DNA of 18,232 nt from Gammaproteobacteria bacterium (GCA_018263405.1 JAANXG010000051.1:1-18232); one strand, 5' to 3'. Shown: positions 1 to 8,466, counted from the first letter of the stretch. The notes: generated from the sequence alone by a model not told the origin. Numbers and translations: made by a program.

Positions 1-98
1 AAACGGCACTTCCCTATGCCACTTCTTACAGCGTCCCTGAAAGACAACCCTACCCCCACATGATCGCCGACATTGCACGGACTTTTTGAGAAATTACC
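1..98. repeat. 98-bp terminal repeat, left copy (probable IS end)
   Basis: This stretch is the exact reverse complement of 18119-18216: all 98 bases match and identity stops at base 99. No complete reading frame lies in it. A sharp boundary and a third, degenerate copy at 12650-12680 are what one expects of the end of an insertion sequence whose body lies to the left, outside the window. The transposase is not present, so the IS family cannot be named. The repeat starting at base 1 also suggests that the assembly broke at this repeat. Confidence 0.8.
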
Positions 99-641
99 GT
101 CCGGGCCGCGCGGACGCCCGTGCGCCCCAGCGGATGCTCGTAGATGGAAACGAAACCCGTCGAGCCGGAAGCGACTTCCCACCTGGTTTTTGCCGATGAG
201 TATCTGATAATCAGGCAATCAAAAATTATACGCTCGGTGAAGAGCAGCCGTTGCGACAACAATCGAAGATTAGCAACCCTGAAAATTTGGCTCATCAGCG
301 GAATTAGTGGATGATTCATCACTGCTGATGGTGAGCTCTCAAGAGTGAGAAGACTCAGGCGGGCACCGCCTGCCGGCCCGTTCGACTGACTCGACAAAAC
401 CCCTGTATCCCTCCCAAATAGTGACACCGCAAACGCGAGTGCCAGGGGGTCGCTTGGCCTGATGCCCGGGACCGCCGCAAAAGTAGATGAGAACCAGATC
501 ATGGGCAGATAGGTTTTGATCGAATCCAGACGCATTCGTATCGCGAATGATTTCTCTCCCTAAAGCCCAGAGATAGTCGCCATGTTTTTCACGGTAGACC
601 TGACTCGGCCCTTGTTCATCAAATGCGTCAGAATGGAAAAG
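99..641. other. Gene-free stretch with dyad structures
   Basis: I see no convincing gene in these 543 bases. The only long open frame (minus strand, 50-535) runs into the IS-end repeat and resembles no family I know. The stretch holds two visible dyads. At 293-330, CATCAGC and GCTGATG enclose a smaller nested dyad, GATGA-T-TCATC. At 356-372 there is a perfect 7-bp stem, CAGGCGG/CCGCCTG, with a 3-base loop. The second could form a strong hairpin downstream of the minus-strand DUF1330 gene, but it is about 270 bases past the stop and has no clean T tract. Confidence 0.5.
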
Positions 642-941
642 TCACCGGCGTGGGTCGACTCCGTCCGCCAGAATCATCCGGGTCACCGCCGCACGTTGTC
701 GCAATGCCTTCGGATCGGCGTATTCCGGAGAAGACCACCACGCCCGGGCGTTCTCCGCCGAGGGGAACTCAAGCACGACCAACCGCGACGGGTTCCAGTC
801 CCCCTCGAGCAAATCGATCTGTCCCCCGCGTACCAGAAAACGGCCCCCGTATTTCTCCAGGGTTGGCTGCACCTGGCCTTTGTACTCCTCATAGAGCCGG
901 GCATCGTGTACTTTCACTTCGACAATAATATATGCACTCAT
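642..941 (-). CDS. DUF1330 domain protein
   Basis: A 99-residue protein that matches the DUF1330 family along its whole length. Recognisable parts are the opening strand AYIIVEVKVHD, the central KYGGRFLVRGG segment, the LEGDW-P-RLVVLEFPS strand, and the AWWSSPEYADPKALRQRA helix. The family has a ferredoxin-like (dimeric alpha/beta barrel) fold; its biochemical role is not established. An AGGGG ribosome site 8 bases before the ATG supports the start. It is the last gene of a minus-strand group, 67 bases after the broken SDR gene and downstream of the molybdopterin oxidoreductase, so it is probably co-transcribed with them. Family assignment is firm; function is unknown. Confidence 0.93.
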   Translation of the reverse strand: MSAYIIVEVKVHDARLYEEYKGQVQPTLEKYGGRFLVRGGQIDLLEGDWNPSRLVVLEFPSAENARAWWSSPEYADPKALRQRAAVTRMILADGVDPRR

Positions 942-1008
942 CGATCAGCCCCTGTTGGCGCGTTATCAACAATTTCAAGTTACTCGACCCACCGTATGCG
1001 CCGTTCCC

Positions 1009-1777
1009 CTAAAACGTCCCCGGGTACGCACCGCCATCGATCAGAACATTCTGTCCGGTGATGTAGCCCGCGTGTGCGCTGCACAAGAACGCGCAGGTTC
1101 TACCGAACTCCAGGGGGTCGCCGAAACGCCGCGCCGGGCCGGCATTGCGGCGCGCTTCCCGGACCTCGTCGAGGGATTTGCCCTCCCGCTCTGCCACGGC
1201 ATTGAAATTTCTATTTAACCTGTCCGTATCGAACATCCCCGGCAGCAGGTTATTGATGGTGACATTGTGCTTCACCGTTTCCCGCGCGATGCCGGCGACA
1301 AAGCCCGTCAGACCGCTACGAGCGCCGTTGGACAGGCCCAGTACTGGGATGGGCGACTTGACCGCGGAGGAAGTGATGTTCACAACGCGGCCGAATCCCC
1401 GCTCCATCATGCGGTCCACGGTAGCTTTGATCAGCTCGATCGGCGTTAACATGTTGGCGTCCAGCGCGGCGATCCAGTCTTCCCGACTCCAGTCGCGATA
1501 ATTCCCCGGCGGTGGCCCGCCGGCGTTATTGATCAGAATATCCGGATCCGGACAACACGCCAGCACCGCTTCCCGGCCGGACTGCGTCGTGATATCGGCA
1601 GCGACCGGGTCGACATCCACGCCATAAGATTGCCTAAACCTGTTCCAGAGTATCGGCGCCACGGGCGTTGACCACGAGATTCACGCCCTCGGCCGCCAGC
1701 GCCTCCGCGCAAGCGCGGCCGAGACCCTTGCTCGCCGCGCATACGATTGCACGCCGGCCATTCAATTCAAGATTCAT
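1009..1777 (-). pseudogene. SDR-family oxidoreductase, frameshifted
   Basis: Two frames together encode one short-chain dehydrogenase/reductase. The first starts at ATG 1777, with a GGAG site 5 bases upstream, and gives the Rossmann start MNLELNGRRAIVCAASKGLG (the glycine-rich cofactor loop). It continues to ...NARGADTLEQV and then meets TAG at 1634-1636. The remainder resumes in another frame at RQSYGVDVDPVAADITT, followed by DILINNAGGPPPG, the catalytic-strand serines (NITSSAV), and a normal C-terminus ending DGGAYPGTF at 1009. Compared with intact relatives, about four residues are missing at the join, fitting a net loss of about 11 bases; this is my inference. The usual YxxxK catalytic motif reads SNGAR (SxxxR), as in the BKR-like atypical SDR subgroup. 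The gene may be dead, or this may be an assembly error. It lies between the Mo oxidoreductase and DUF1330 genes. Confidence 0.85.
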
Positions 1778-1826
1778 GATGACTCCACATTGACCATAGC
1801 ATTGAGCCAATACATTCTAAAAGACG

Positions 1827-3899
1827 CTACCGGCCATGCGCGGGTTGAATCCACACGGCGGTATCGTGAAATACCGCGCCGCCGTTCGGTCCACCGGGAT
1901 CGGCGCTGACTAGAGCGTTAATGCCCAGACCCTCTTCGAAAGCTTCACTGGGCCAGACGCTTTCGCATACCACGACGCCGGGCTGTACGCCTTCGAACGG
2001 CTTGACATGGATGCGGACGGAAGCGAGGTCATTGCCGATGCGGACCAGGTTCCCTTCCGACAACCCCATAAAAGTGCAGTCCCGCGGATGCATGAACAGC
2101 GTCGGGCGCTTCTCACGCTTTCGGGAGGTCGGCGTTTCGGTGAAACTCGAGTTGAGATAGTTGCGTGCCGGCGCGGCCACCAGACGGAAAGGCTTATCCG
2201 CATTCGAGGCGTCGATAGCGGCGTAGTAGTCCGGCAATACCGGAAATCCCCGATGATCCGGCCCCACGTTGGACCAGTCCGGTTTGAAATGGAAACGGCG
2301 ATCGCGCGTCGCAAAGCCATCGAGAAAATGCGCGCTTTCAAATTCCCGGGCGCAATCGTGCCAGTGTTGCTCGTAAATCGTCCGCGCGCCCGGCAGGCCG
2401 GACCGCTTTAATGTCTCATCCATCAATGTCCACGTATCCATCTCGAATCCCGGATGAGAACCGCCGAGGCGCCGGCTCAGTTGCGACAATACCCAGTGGT
2501 TGCTGCGGCACTCCGCGTAGGGTTCGATCACGGGCCTGGTCACCTGGAGGAACGTATGCCCCAGGGCGATGTACATGTCCGAATGTTCGAGAAACGTGGT
2601 GGCGGGCAGCACGATATCCGCGTAGCGGGCGGTTTCGGTCATGAATTGTTCGTGAACGCAGACAAACAGATCCTCCCGGCCAAATCCCCGGCGAACCCGT
2701 TCGGATTCGGGGCATACCACGAGCGGGTTGGTGTTCTGAACGATCATGGCGGTGACGGGTGGGCCGTCCCCCAAATCGGTGCGCTCGCCCGACAGAATCG
2801 GCCCGATACGCGATTGGTCCAGAATACGAACCCGCTCGTCCTTCACATCCAGTCCTTCAATCAGGGTCTTGTCGATCTCGAACAACCCTTTGTTGGAGTG
2901 CAGCGCACCGCCGCCTTGATACCGCCAGGCGCCGGTGACCGCCGGGAGGCACAGCGCCGCGTGCATACCCACGGCGCCGTTGCGCGAGCGCGTGAACCCG
3001 TATCCCAGGCGGAGGAAAGACCGCGGCGTCTCGCCGTACCAACGAGCGAATTGTTCGATGTCGCTCTCGTCGACCCCCGTAATGGCAGCCGCCCAGGCCG
3101 GCGTCCGGGATGACAGGTGCTGTTCCAGGTCATCGGGCGCATCGGTGTACCGCGCCATGTAGTCACGGTCGGCGTGCCCGTCCCGGAACAATACATGCAT
3201 GACAGCGCAGGCCAGTGCGGCGTCCGTCCCCGGCCGGACCATCAGATGCAGATCGGCTTTTTCCGCTGTCGCGGTTCGATAAGGGTCCACCACCACGAGC
3301 CGTGCACCACGGTTGCGCCGTGCCACGGCAATATGGTGCATCAGGTTCACCTGGGTATAGACCGGATTGCCGCCCCACACGACCAGCAGATCGCTGTCGG
3401 CGATTTCGCGCGGATCCACGCCGCGCAACGCGCCCGCGCCGGCCAGCCAGCCGTTGCTGCTCAACGCGCTGCAGATGGTCGAGTGCTGGCGGGAGTATCC
3501 GAACAAGTGACGGAACAACTCGATGCTGTCTCGTTGCACCAGGCCCATGGTGCCGGCGTAGAAATACGGCCACACGGTTTCGCCGCCATGGGCCTGCACG
3601 GCCCGCTCGAAACGCTCCGCGACCTCGTCCAGGGCATCGTCCCACGCCATGGGCTCAAACGCCTCCTTGTCGCCCTTCGCTCCCACGCGCCTCAAGGGCA
3701 CGGCGAGGCGCTCGGGATGGTGGACCCGCTCCGAGTAGCGCCCGACCTTCGCGCACAGGGTACCCGCCGTGTAGGGATTGTCCCTCGCGCCGTACACCCG
3801 CCCGATGGTGCGCGCGTCGAGCCGCTCGACTTCCAGCGCGCAGGCACTGGGGCAGTCGTGGGGACAGGTGGTATGAACACGCTCCGATTTTCCGGCCAT
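1827..3899 (-). CDS. Molybdopterin-dependent oxidoreductase (COG0243 type)
   Basis: A 690-residue enzyme of the DMSO reductase superfamily. The N-terminal [4Fe-4S] site is C12-x3-C16-x3-C20...C49 (CPHDCPSAC ... LCAK). The central domain follows. The segment HSTICSALSSNGW puts C143 where the Mo/W protein ligand is expected. Next come DLLVVWGGNP and VVVDPYRTATAEKADLHL, typical dinucleotide-pterin binding strands. The C-terminal molydopterin dinucleotide-binding domain starts near FRLVAAPARNYLNSSF. No twin-arginine or other signal is visible, so it should be cytoplasmic. No iron-sulfur or membrane partner subunit adjoins it. The SDR gene follows after 49 bases. The ribosome site is poor (AAGG almost touching the ATG). 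Substrate cannot be read from sequence; relatives are usually annotated only as molybdopterin oxidoreductases. Confidence 0.92.
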   Translation of the reverse strand: MAGKSERVHTTCPHDCPSACALEVERLDARTIGRVYGARDNPYTAGTLCAKVGRYSERVHHPERLAVPLRRVGAKGDKEAFEPMAWDDALDEVAERFERAVQAHGGETVWPYFYAGTMGLVQRDSIELFRHLFGYSRQHSTICSALSSNGWLAGAGALRGVDPREIADSDLLVVWGGNPVYTQVNLMHHIAVARRNRGARLVVVDPYRTATAEKADLHLMVRPGTDAALACAVMHVLFRDGHADRDYMARYTDAPDDLEQHLSSRTPAWAAAITGVDESDIEQFARWYGETPRSFLRLGYGFTRSRNGAVGMHAALCLPAVTGAWRYQGGGALHSNKGLFEIDKTLIEGLDVKDERVRILDQSRIGPILSGERTDLGDGPPVTAMIVQNTNPLVVCPESERVRRGFGREDLFVCVHEQFMTETARYADIVLPATTFLEHSDMYIALGHTFLQVTRPVIEPYAECRSNHWVLSQLSRRLGGSHPGFEMDTWTLMDETLKRSGLPGARTIYEQHWHDCAREFESAHFLDGFATRDRRFHFKPDWSNVGPDHRGFPVLPDYYAAIDASNADKPFRLVAAPARNYLNSSFTETPTSRKREKRPTLFMHPRDCTFMGLSEGNLVRIGNDLASVRIHVKPFEGVQPGVVVCESVWPSEAFEEGLGINALVSADPGGPNGGAVFHDTAVWIQPAHGR

Positions 3900-4093
3900 A
3901 CCTTACAGCTTACCGAATCCGGGCCATGAACGACACGTCGGCCGTGGAAGCCATGTCGGCGGGGTCGGCGCCCTTCTGAAAACATCTCGATGCCGGTAAG
4001 GTAAAGTCCACCCGTTCCACGACAAAATCGTTCAATAACGCAGGTCGGACGAAAAACGGCAAAGAGCCGATGGCGGCAGGGAGGATTAATAGC
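3900..4093. promoter_or_regulatory. Divergent intergenic region, Mo oxidoreductase / Ldh-type gene
   Basis: This 194-bp gap separates two divergently read genes, so it must hold promoters for both unless they are read from far upstream. I could not pick out convincing -35/-10 or -24/-12 elements. A GGGAGG site at 4079-4084, 9 bases before ATG 4094, fixes the start of the plus-strand gene. CTTACCG (3908-3914) and CGGTAAG (3995-4001) form a distant inverted pair of doubtful meaning. Confidence 0.45.
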
Positions 4094-5089
4094 ATGAACC
4101 ACGTACTGACCGTCGAACAGGCAATCGACCTGGCAAGCCGCGCACTGGTGGCAAGCGGCGCCAAGCAAGAGGTGGCGGGCTCCGTTGCCCGGGCCGTGGT
4201 GGACGCGCATGCCCGGGGCAGAACCAACGTAGGATTCGAGCACCTGCCCTATTACTGCAATGCACTGCGCCGGGGAGCAATAAACGGCATTGCCGAGCCC
4301 ACCGTGGTACCCGTCAAGCCGGGCTGGATGCATGCCGATGCCCATTCGGGTTTCACCCATCACGCTTTCGACTGTGCGCTCGACGAATTCACGTCCATGG
4401 CGCAGCACCAGGGTGTCGCCGTATTGACCATCCGCAACACCTACACCTGCGGCGAGCTGGGTTATTTCCCGATACGACTGGCGCGGCGGGGATTCGCGGC
4501 CATTGCCGTGACCAATGCGGGACCGGCGGCCGTGGCCCCGTCGGGCGCCGGCCACCCGGTGTTCAGTACCAATCCGATCGCCTACGCGTTTCCAAGGGAT
4601 GGCCGTCCGCCTCTCGTCGTGGACCAATCCTCGAGTGCATGCACCCTGGTCGATGTCCGCGCCGCGAAAGAGAGGGGCGAGCCCATACCCGGCGACTGGG
4701 CCCTGGACCGCGATGGCCGGCTGACGAAAGACCCCGGGGAAGCGTTGCAGGGTACATTCAAACCCTTCGGGGGCTACAAGGGATCGAACATTGCATTACT
4801 CGTAGAACTTCTCGCCGCCGGGCTGGGGGGCGCGAACTGGTCCATCGATGCACCGTCCTTCGCGGAAGGCACCGATTGTCCGGACGTGGGCCAATGGATG
4901 ATGGCCATGGACATCGGTTCGGCGGATGATCGTGGGTCGGGCAAACGGATAAACGCGTATCTGGAACGTATCGCCGAACTGGGTGCCCACATTCCCGGGA
5001 AGGCGAGGCGGACGGAATCCGGGAAACCCGGAAACGACGGCATCATACTGGCGGCCGGACTCTATGACAAAATCCAATCCTTGATATAA
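4094..5089 (+). CDS. Ldh family (malate/lactate-type) NAD(P)H oxidoreductase
   Basis: A 331-residue member of the Ldh_2/YlbC-type dehydrogenase family (malate, ureidoglycolate, sulfolactate and delta1-piperideine-2-carboxylate reductases), which uses a non-Rossmann nicotinamide fold. Family marks are LPYYCNALRRG near residue 50, VAVLTIRNTYTCGELGYF near 108-124, AVTNAGPAAVAPSGAGHPVFSTNPIAYAFP, and GTFKPFGGYKGSNIALLVELLAAGL in the C-terminal half. The start at 4094 is chosen over an in-frame ATG at 4070 because GGGAGG sits 9 bases upstream. In common members, His residues occupy the SHG and SNHFG motifs; here these read N45-V46-G47 and T116-Y117-T118-C119-G120, so this is a divergent subgroup. 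It is followed after 2 nt by a decarboxylase, implying a shared transcript. Substrate is unknown; an imino or 2-oxo acid is a guess from the neighbour. Confidence 0.9.
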   Translation: MNHVLTVEQAIDLASRALVASGAKQEVAGSVARAVVDAHARGRTNVGFEHLPYYCNALRRGAINGIAEPTVVPVKPGWMHADAHSGFTHHAFDCALDEFTSMAQHQGVAVLTIRNTYTCGELGYFPIRLARRGFAAIAVTNAGPAAVAPSGAGHPVFSTNPIAYAFPRDGRPPLVVDQSSSACTLVDVRAAKERGEPIPGDWALDRDGRLTKDPGEALQGTFKPFGGYKGSNIALLVELLAAGLGGANWSIDAPSFAEGTDCPDVGQWMMAMDIGSADDRGSGKRINAYLERIAELGAHIPGKARRTESGKPGNDGIILAAGLYDKIQSLI

Positions 5090-5091
5090 AA

Positions 5092-6231
5092 ATGCCATCG
5101 AAAACCGTTTTTTCCGACGCCCGCGCGGTGGCCGAAGCACTTACGCCCAGTTACCCGGTGTATTGCCTGGACCTGGCGGGTCTGGCCGCCCACACCCAGG
5201 CCTTCGTCGAAGCATTCCCGGGACGCGTTTTGTACGCCATGAAATGCAATCCCTATCCAAAGATCGTCGACACTTTATACGAGGCCGGTGTGCGGCATTT
5301 CGATACGGCTTCCCTGCCGGAAATTGCCCAGGTCCGGGAAGCCCACCGCGACACCGAGGCCTACTATATGAATCCCGTCAAGTCCCGCGCCGTCATACGC
5401 ACCGCATACGAAGTCTACGGCGTGCGGCATTTCGTCGTGGACCATCAATCCGAGTTGGACAAAACCCTGGAAGCCACCGGTGGCGACGGCATCGTGGTGC
5501 ACGTCCGTTTGAAAACAGACGAAACCAAAGTGTCGTTCGATCTTGCGTCAAAGTTTGGCGCACCTTTCGACGAAGCGGTCGACCTCCTGGCGTCGGTGCA
5601 TCGGGACGGCTTGCGCTGCGGTCTGGCTTTCCATGTGGGCTCCCAATGCCGGACCGCCCAGGCTTACCGGGATGCACTCGCGCTTTGCGCCCGGGTGATC
5701 GATAAGTCGGGGGTAAATATTGGCTACCTGGACGTTGGTGGCGGATTCCCGGCGTATTATCCGGGACAAGTTATCGCACCCCTTCGGGAATATTTTCAAG
5801 CGATCTCGGACGAGCTAGAAACTATGCATCTTCGGAACGATACGGTGCTCATGTGCGAGCCGGGACGTGCCCTCGTGGCCGATTGCTGCTCGCTGCTCAC
5901 GCAGGTGCTTTTGCGCAAGGAAAATTCGATCTATATCAACGACGGCATCTATGGCAGCCTGTCGGAACTGGTATTGACACGGATGGAGCTGCCCATGCGG
6001 GTGGTTCGCCTGGACGGCTCCGTTTCCACGCAAACCCGACAATTCGATGTGTATGGGCCGACCTGCGACTCCACGGACATTCTGCCCGACCAATGCGCAT
6101 TGCCCGACGATATCCGGGAAGGCGACTGGATCGAGATCGGCCAATTGGGCGCCTACAGCAACTCGGCGGCAACCCGGTTCAACGGTTTTTCCACCGAAAC
6201 CTTCGTGGAAGTACAGTCCGTGTTCCGCTGA
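5092..6231 (+). CDS. Fold-type III PLP-dependent decarboxylase (ornithine/lysine type)
   Basis: A 379-residue enzyme of the ornithine/diaminopimelate/arginine decarboxylase group (alanine-racemase barrel plus C-terminal beta domain). K51 in YAMKCNPYP is the PLP lysine. H181 in HVGSQ stacks on the cofactor, GGGFP and EPGR (from E256) bind the phosphate, C325-DSTD is the motif that supplies the catalytic Cys and substrate-binding Asp across the dimer, and GAYSNSAATRFNGF is the C-terminal PLP-contacting tyrosine region. Length fits bacterial ornithine/lysine decarboxylases of this fold (about 380-400). The product would be putrescine or cadaverine, but a related amino acid cannot be excluded. 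The ATG follows the preceding stop by 2 nt with no clear ribosome site, suggesting translational coupling to the Ldh-type gene. Confidence 0.92.
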   Translation: MPSKTVFSDARAVAEALTPSYPVYCLDLAGLAAHTQAFVEAFPGRVLYAMKCNPYPKIVDTLYEAGVRHFDTASLPEIAQVREAHRDTEAYYMNPVKSRAVIRTAYEVYGVRHFVVDHQSELDKTLEATGGDGIVVHVRLKTDETKVSFDLASKFGAPFDEAVDLLASVHRDGLRCGLAFHVGSQCRTAQAYRDALALCARVIDKSGVNIGYLDVGGGFPAYYPGQVIAPLREYFQAISDELETMHLRNDTVLMCEPGRALVADCCSLLTQVLLRKENSIYINDGIYGSLSELVLTRMELPMRVVRLDGSVSTQTRQFDVYGPTCDSTDILPDQCALPDDIREGDWIEIGQLGAYSNSAATRFNGFSTETFVEVQSVFR

Positions 6232-6344
6232 CCACCACGGCTGACGTTTGCACTACGACGCTATATCGCTTTTTTCGCTTTCCAGGGCCCCGGCGAGGTG
6301 GACAATGTTCCGGCGAGAAAGACCCGTTTCGAGACGGGCGATAA

Positions 6345-6899
6345 TCAGACGCTCTGCCCTTTCAGCTTTTTGCGCAGCCGCTTGACTTGCGCATTGGCGC
6401 CCGGCGCCGAAGGATAGATTTTGAGCACCTGTTCGAATGCGCTCATCGCTCCATGCTCGTCTCCCTGCCGTAGGAATATCAACCCCATCCCCGCGATGGC
6501 TCCAAAATGACGGGGTTCCAGGCGCAAGGTTTTCTGGATATCGTGCATGGACCTGGCCAGTTCATCGTTCAAGTAATAGGCCGTTGCCCGTTTGTTCCAG
6601 CCTTCGGCGAACTTTGGCGCCATTTCGGTTATCCGGGTAAAATGCCGGATCGCACTCTCGAGCCGGCCGCCGGACATGGTGCGGATACCGGCTTTCATTT
6701 CCCGGTCGATCCGGTCGTCGCCGCTGTCCAGCCAAACCCGCCAAATTTCTCTCTCCAACCGCAGCGCCGTTTCGCGGTATTCCGCCGTCGCCAGCGCTCC
6801 GAAGAGCTTGTCGAGACCTTCCGCGTTCTGGTCGGCGACAGCTTGCCCGCTGACAAGGCTCAATAATAATGCGTTGAGGATGACAAACCGGTGAAACAT
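6345..6899 (-). CDS. Secreted tetratricopeptide-repeat protein
   Basis: A protein of 184 residues from the start chosen at MFHRF; an in-frame ATG 8 codons upstream (6923) would only lengthen the signal. The N-terminus is a signal peptide: hydrophobic FVILNALLLSLVSG with a likely cut after AVA. The mature protein begins with a helical region, then about three TPR units (SGGRLESAIRHFTRITEMAP, AEGWNKRATAYYLNDELARS and AIAGMGLIFLRQGDEHGAM) with typical Gly/Ala/Pro spacing. It ends in a basic tail, KRLRKKLKG. TPRs mediate protein contacts; the partner is unknown. It is probably periplasmic. It lies 66 bases downstream of the aminotransferase on the same strand and converges on the decarboxylase. 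Confidence 0.85.
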   Translation of the reverse strand: MFHRFVILNALLLSLVSGQAVADQNAEGLDKLFGALATAEYRETALRLEREIWRVWLDSGDDRIDREMKAGIRTMSGGRLESAIRHFTRITEMAPKFAEGWNKRATAYYLNDELARSMHDIQKTLRLEPRHFGAIAGMGLIFLRQGDEHGAMSAFEQVLKIYPSAPGANAQVKRLRKKLKGQSV

Positions 6900-6965
6900 G
6901 GTGTGAAAACGATAGGTTCCCATTTGGTAGTGAGACCGCGCGGCCGCTCCAGGATTCCCGCGGAT

Positions 6966-8342
6966 TTACCCGCCAGGCAATTCAGTCTCGGCGGCATCGA
7001 AAGCCCGCTCCAGTCGATCGAAAAGATCATTGATCTGTTCCCGGGTAATGATAAGAGGCGGGCAGACGCCGATCGTATCGCCGGGTAACGCCCTGACGAC
7101 CAACCCTTCCCGCAGGGCTTTCTCGAATACCTTGGGAGCCGCTTTTACCTCCGCTTCGTACTGCGCGCGGGACGCCTTGTCCGAGACGATTTCCAGGCCA
7201 CCTATCAAGCCGACACCCCGCGCGTCGCCAACCAGGGCATGGTTGCCGAGTTCACGCAGGCGTTGCTGAAACAATGACGAAACTTCGTTCACGTGGAGCA
7301 TAATGTTGCGCTCCTCGTAGATTTTCAGCGTTTCCAGCGCCACCGCCGCCGCGACCGGATGACCGCCATAGGTGTAGCCGGTCCCCAACGCGCCGTGTTT
7401 CTTGCTTTGCTCGCGAAACACTCGGTAAATCTCGTCGTCGATCATAATGGCGGCGATCGGCATGTACGCGGATGACAGTTGCTTGGCGCAAGTGACAATG
7501 TCGGGCGCAATGTCATAGGTTTGCGACCCCCACATGTTCCCCGTGCGGCCGAAACCGCAAATCACCTCGTCGGCGACAAATAATACATCGTGCTTTTTGA
7601 GCACCTTTTGAACCTTTTCGAAATAAGACCGCGGGGGCGGCATAACCCCGCCGGCGCCCATGACCGGCTCCGCGACGAACGCGGCGACGGTATCGGGGTC
7701 CTCGCTCTGGATGAGTCGATCGAGGTTGTCCGCGAGCCGCGTGGCAAACTCCTCCTCGGACTCGCCTTCCTCCCCGTACCGGTAATAGCACGGTGTGTCG
7801 GTATGCAGAAATCGATCCAGCGGCAGGTCAAAGTCGGTTTGCATGAGCGGAATGGCGGTCAGACTGCCGCCGGCAATCGTGACACCGTGGTAGCCCCGCT
7901 GGCGGGAGATGACTTTTTTCTTCTCCCGTCTGCCGAGTGCATTGTTGTAATACCAGACGAACTTGATGGCGGTGTCGATCGCCTCGGACCCCGACGCCAC
8001 AAGAAACGCCCGGGCCATGGGGTGCGGGGCAATGTCGATGAGTCTTTCGCATAGTTCGATCACCGGCGGGCTCGACCGGTGCGCGAACGTATGGGTGTAG
8101 GGCAGTATTTCCAATTGCCGGCGGGCGGCCTCCACCAGGCGTTTCTCGCTAAAGCCCAGCGACGTGCACCACAGACCGGCCAGGCCTTCTATATACCGGT
8201 TGCCCTCGCTGTCCCAGACATAGATATTTTCACCCCGTTCCATGGTGAGCGGCCCTTTCTCCTCGTGCGCGGCCAGGTGGGTATAAGGATGAAGACTGTA
8301 CTGGATGTCTTTTTCTCTGAGATCGGAAGCGGCATCGGTCAT
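6966..8342 (-). CDS. Class III (omega) aminotransferase, PLP-dependent
   Basis: A 458-residue fold-type I aminotransferase of subgroup III (the group of putrescine/cadaverine-, beta-alanine- and taurine-pyruvate aminotransferases). It opens with LHPYTHLAAHE, typical of the omega-aminotransferase branch. The substrate loop EGLAGLWCTSLGF follows, then GSEAIDTAIK (PLP phosphate), GYHGVTIAGGSLT, VAEPVMGAGGVMPPP, and DEVICGFGRTG with the ring-nitrogen Asp. K287 in CAKQLSSAYMPI is the Schiff-base lysine, and GYTYGGHPVAAAVAL follows. Full length for the family. It transfers an amino group from a terminal amine to pyruvate or a similar oxo acid, leaving an aldehyde. It is divergent from the AOR gene across a 124-bp gap, which suggests paired regulation and that the aldehyde could be the AOR substrate. 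The exact amine is not determinable. Confidence 0.94.
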   Translation of the reverse strand: MTDAASDLREKDIQYSLHPYTHLAAHEEKGPLTMERGENIYVWDSEGNRYIEGLAGLWCTSLGFSEKRLVEAARRQLEILPYTHTFAHRSSPPVIELCERLIDIAPHPMARAFLVASGSEAIDTAIKFVWYYNNALGRREKKKVISRQRGYHGVTIAGGSLTAIPLMQTDFDLPLDRFLHTDTPCYYRYGEEGESEEEFATRLADNLDRLIQSEDPDTVAAFVAEPVMGAGGVMPPPRSYFEKVQKVLKKHDVLFVADEVICGFGRTGNMWGSQTYDIAPDIVTCAKQLSSAYMPIAAIMIDDEIYRVFREQSKKHGALGTGYTYGGHPVAAAVALETLKIYEERNIMLHVNEVSSLFQQRLRELGNHALVGDARGVGLIGGLEIVSDKASRAQYEAEVKAAPKVFEKALREGLVVRALPGDTIGVCPPLIITREQINDLFDRLERAFDAAETELPGG

Positions 8343-8383
8343 GAGGTTACTCGCACGGGAAGTTCGTTAGGGGGCAATAATGG

Positions 8384-8423
8384 GGCTCATTGTGAACCAT
8401 GGGCAAATCACCGACAATGAGCC
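8384..8423. promoter_or_regulatory. 10-bp perfect dyad between aminotransferase and AOR genes
   Basis: GGCTCATTGT (8384-8393) and its exact complement ACAATGAGCC (8414-8423) face each other across 20 bases, in the middle of the divergent gap. Centre-to-centre distance is 30 bp, close to three helical turns, so both half-sites lie on one DNA face. This fits a dimeric or tetrameric regulator controlling both genes. No regulator gene is in the window. A GGAGG ribosome site (8457-8461) lies 33 bases further on. Confidence 0.6.
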
Positions 8424-8466
8424 AAACCAATCGTGCCCGGATTACCGTCTATTATAGGAGGCCTAA

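Noticed and set aside
50..535. Open frame of 161 codons on the minus strand
   Set aside because: It ends inside the IS-end repeat, has no recognisable domain or ribosome site, and its composition (scattered Ser/Arg) does not look coding. A truncated host gene cannot be fully excluded.
582..1061. Plus-strand open frame over the DUF1330 gene
   Set aside because: It is antisense to a clear DUF1330 gene; Pro/Arg/His-rich content is typical of a shadow frame in GC-rich DNA.
3692..4627. Long minus-strand frame across the divergent region
   Set aside because: It overlaps the well-supported Ldh-type and Mo oxidoreductase genes, and its translation has no family features.
6323..6338. CCCGT...ACGGG hairpin between the convergent decarboxylase and TPR genes
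   Set aside because: The stem is 5 bp with no T run immediately after it on either strand; too weak to call a terminator.
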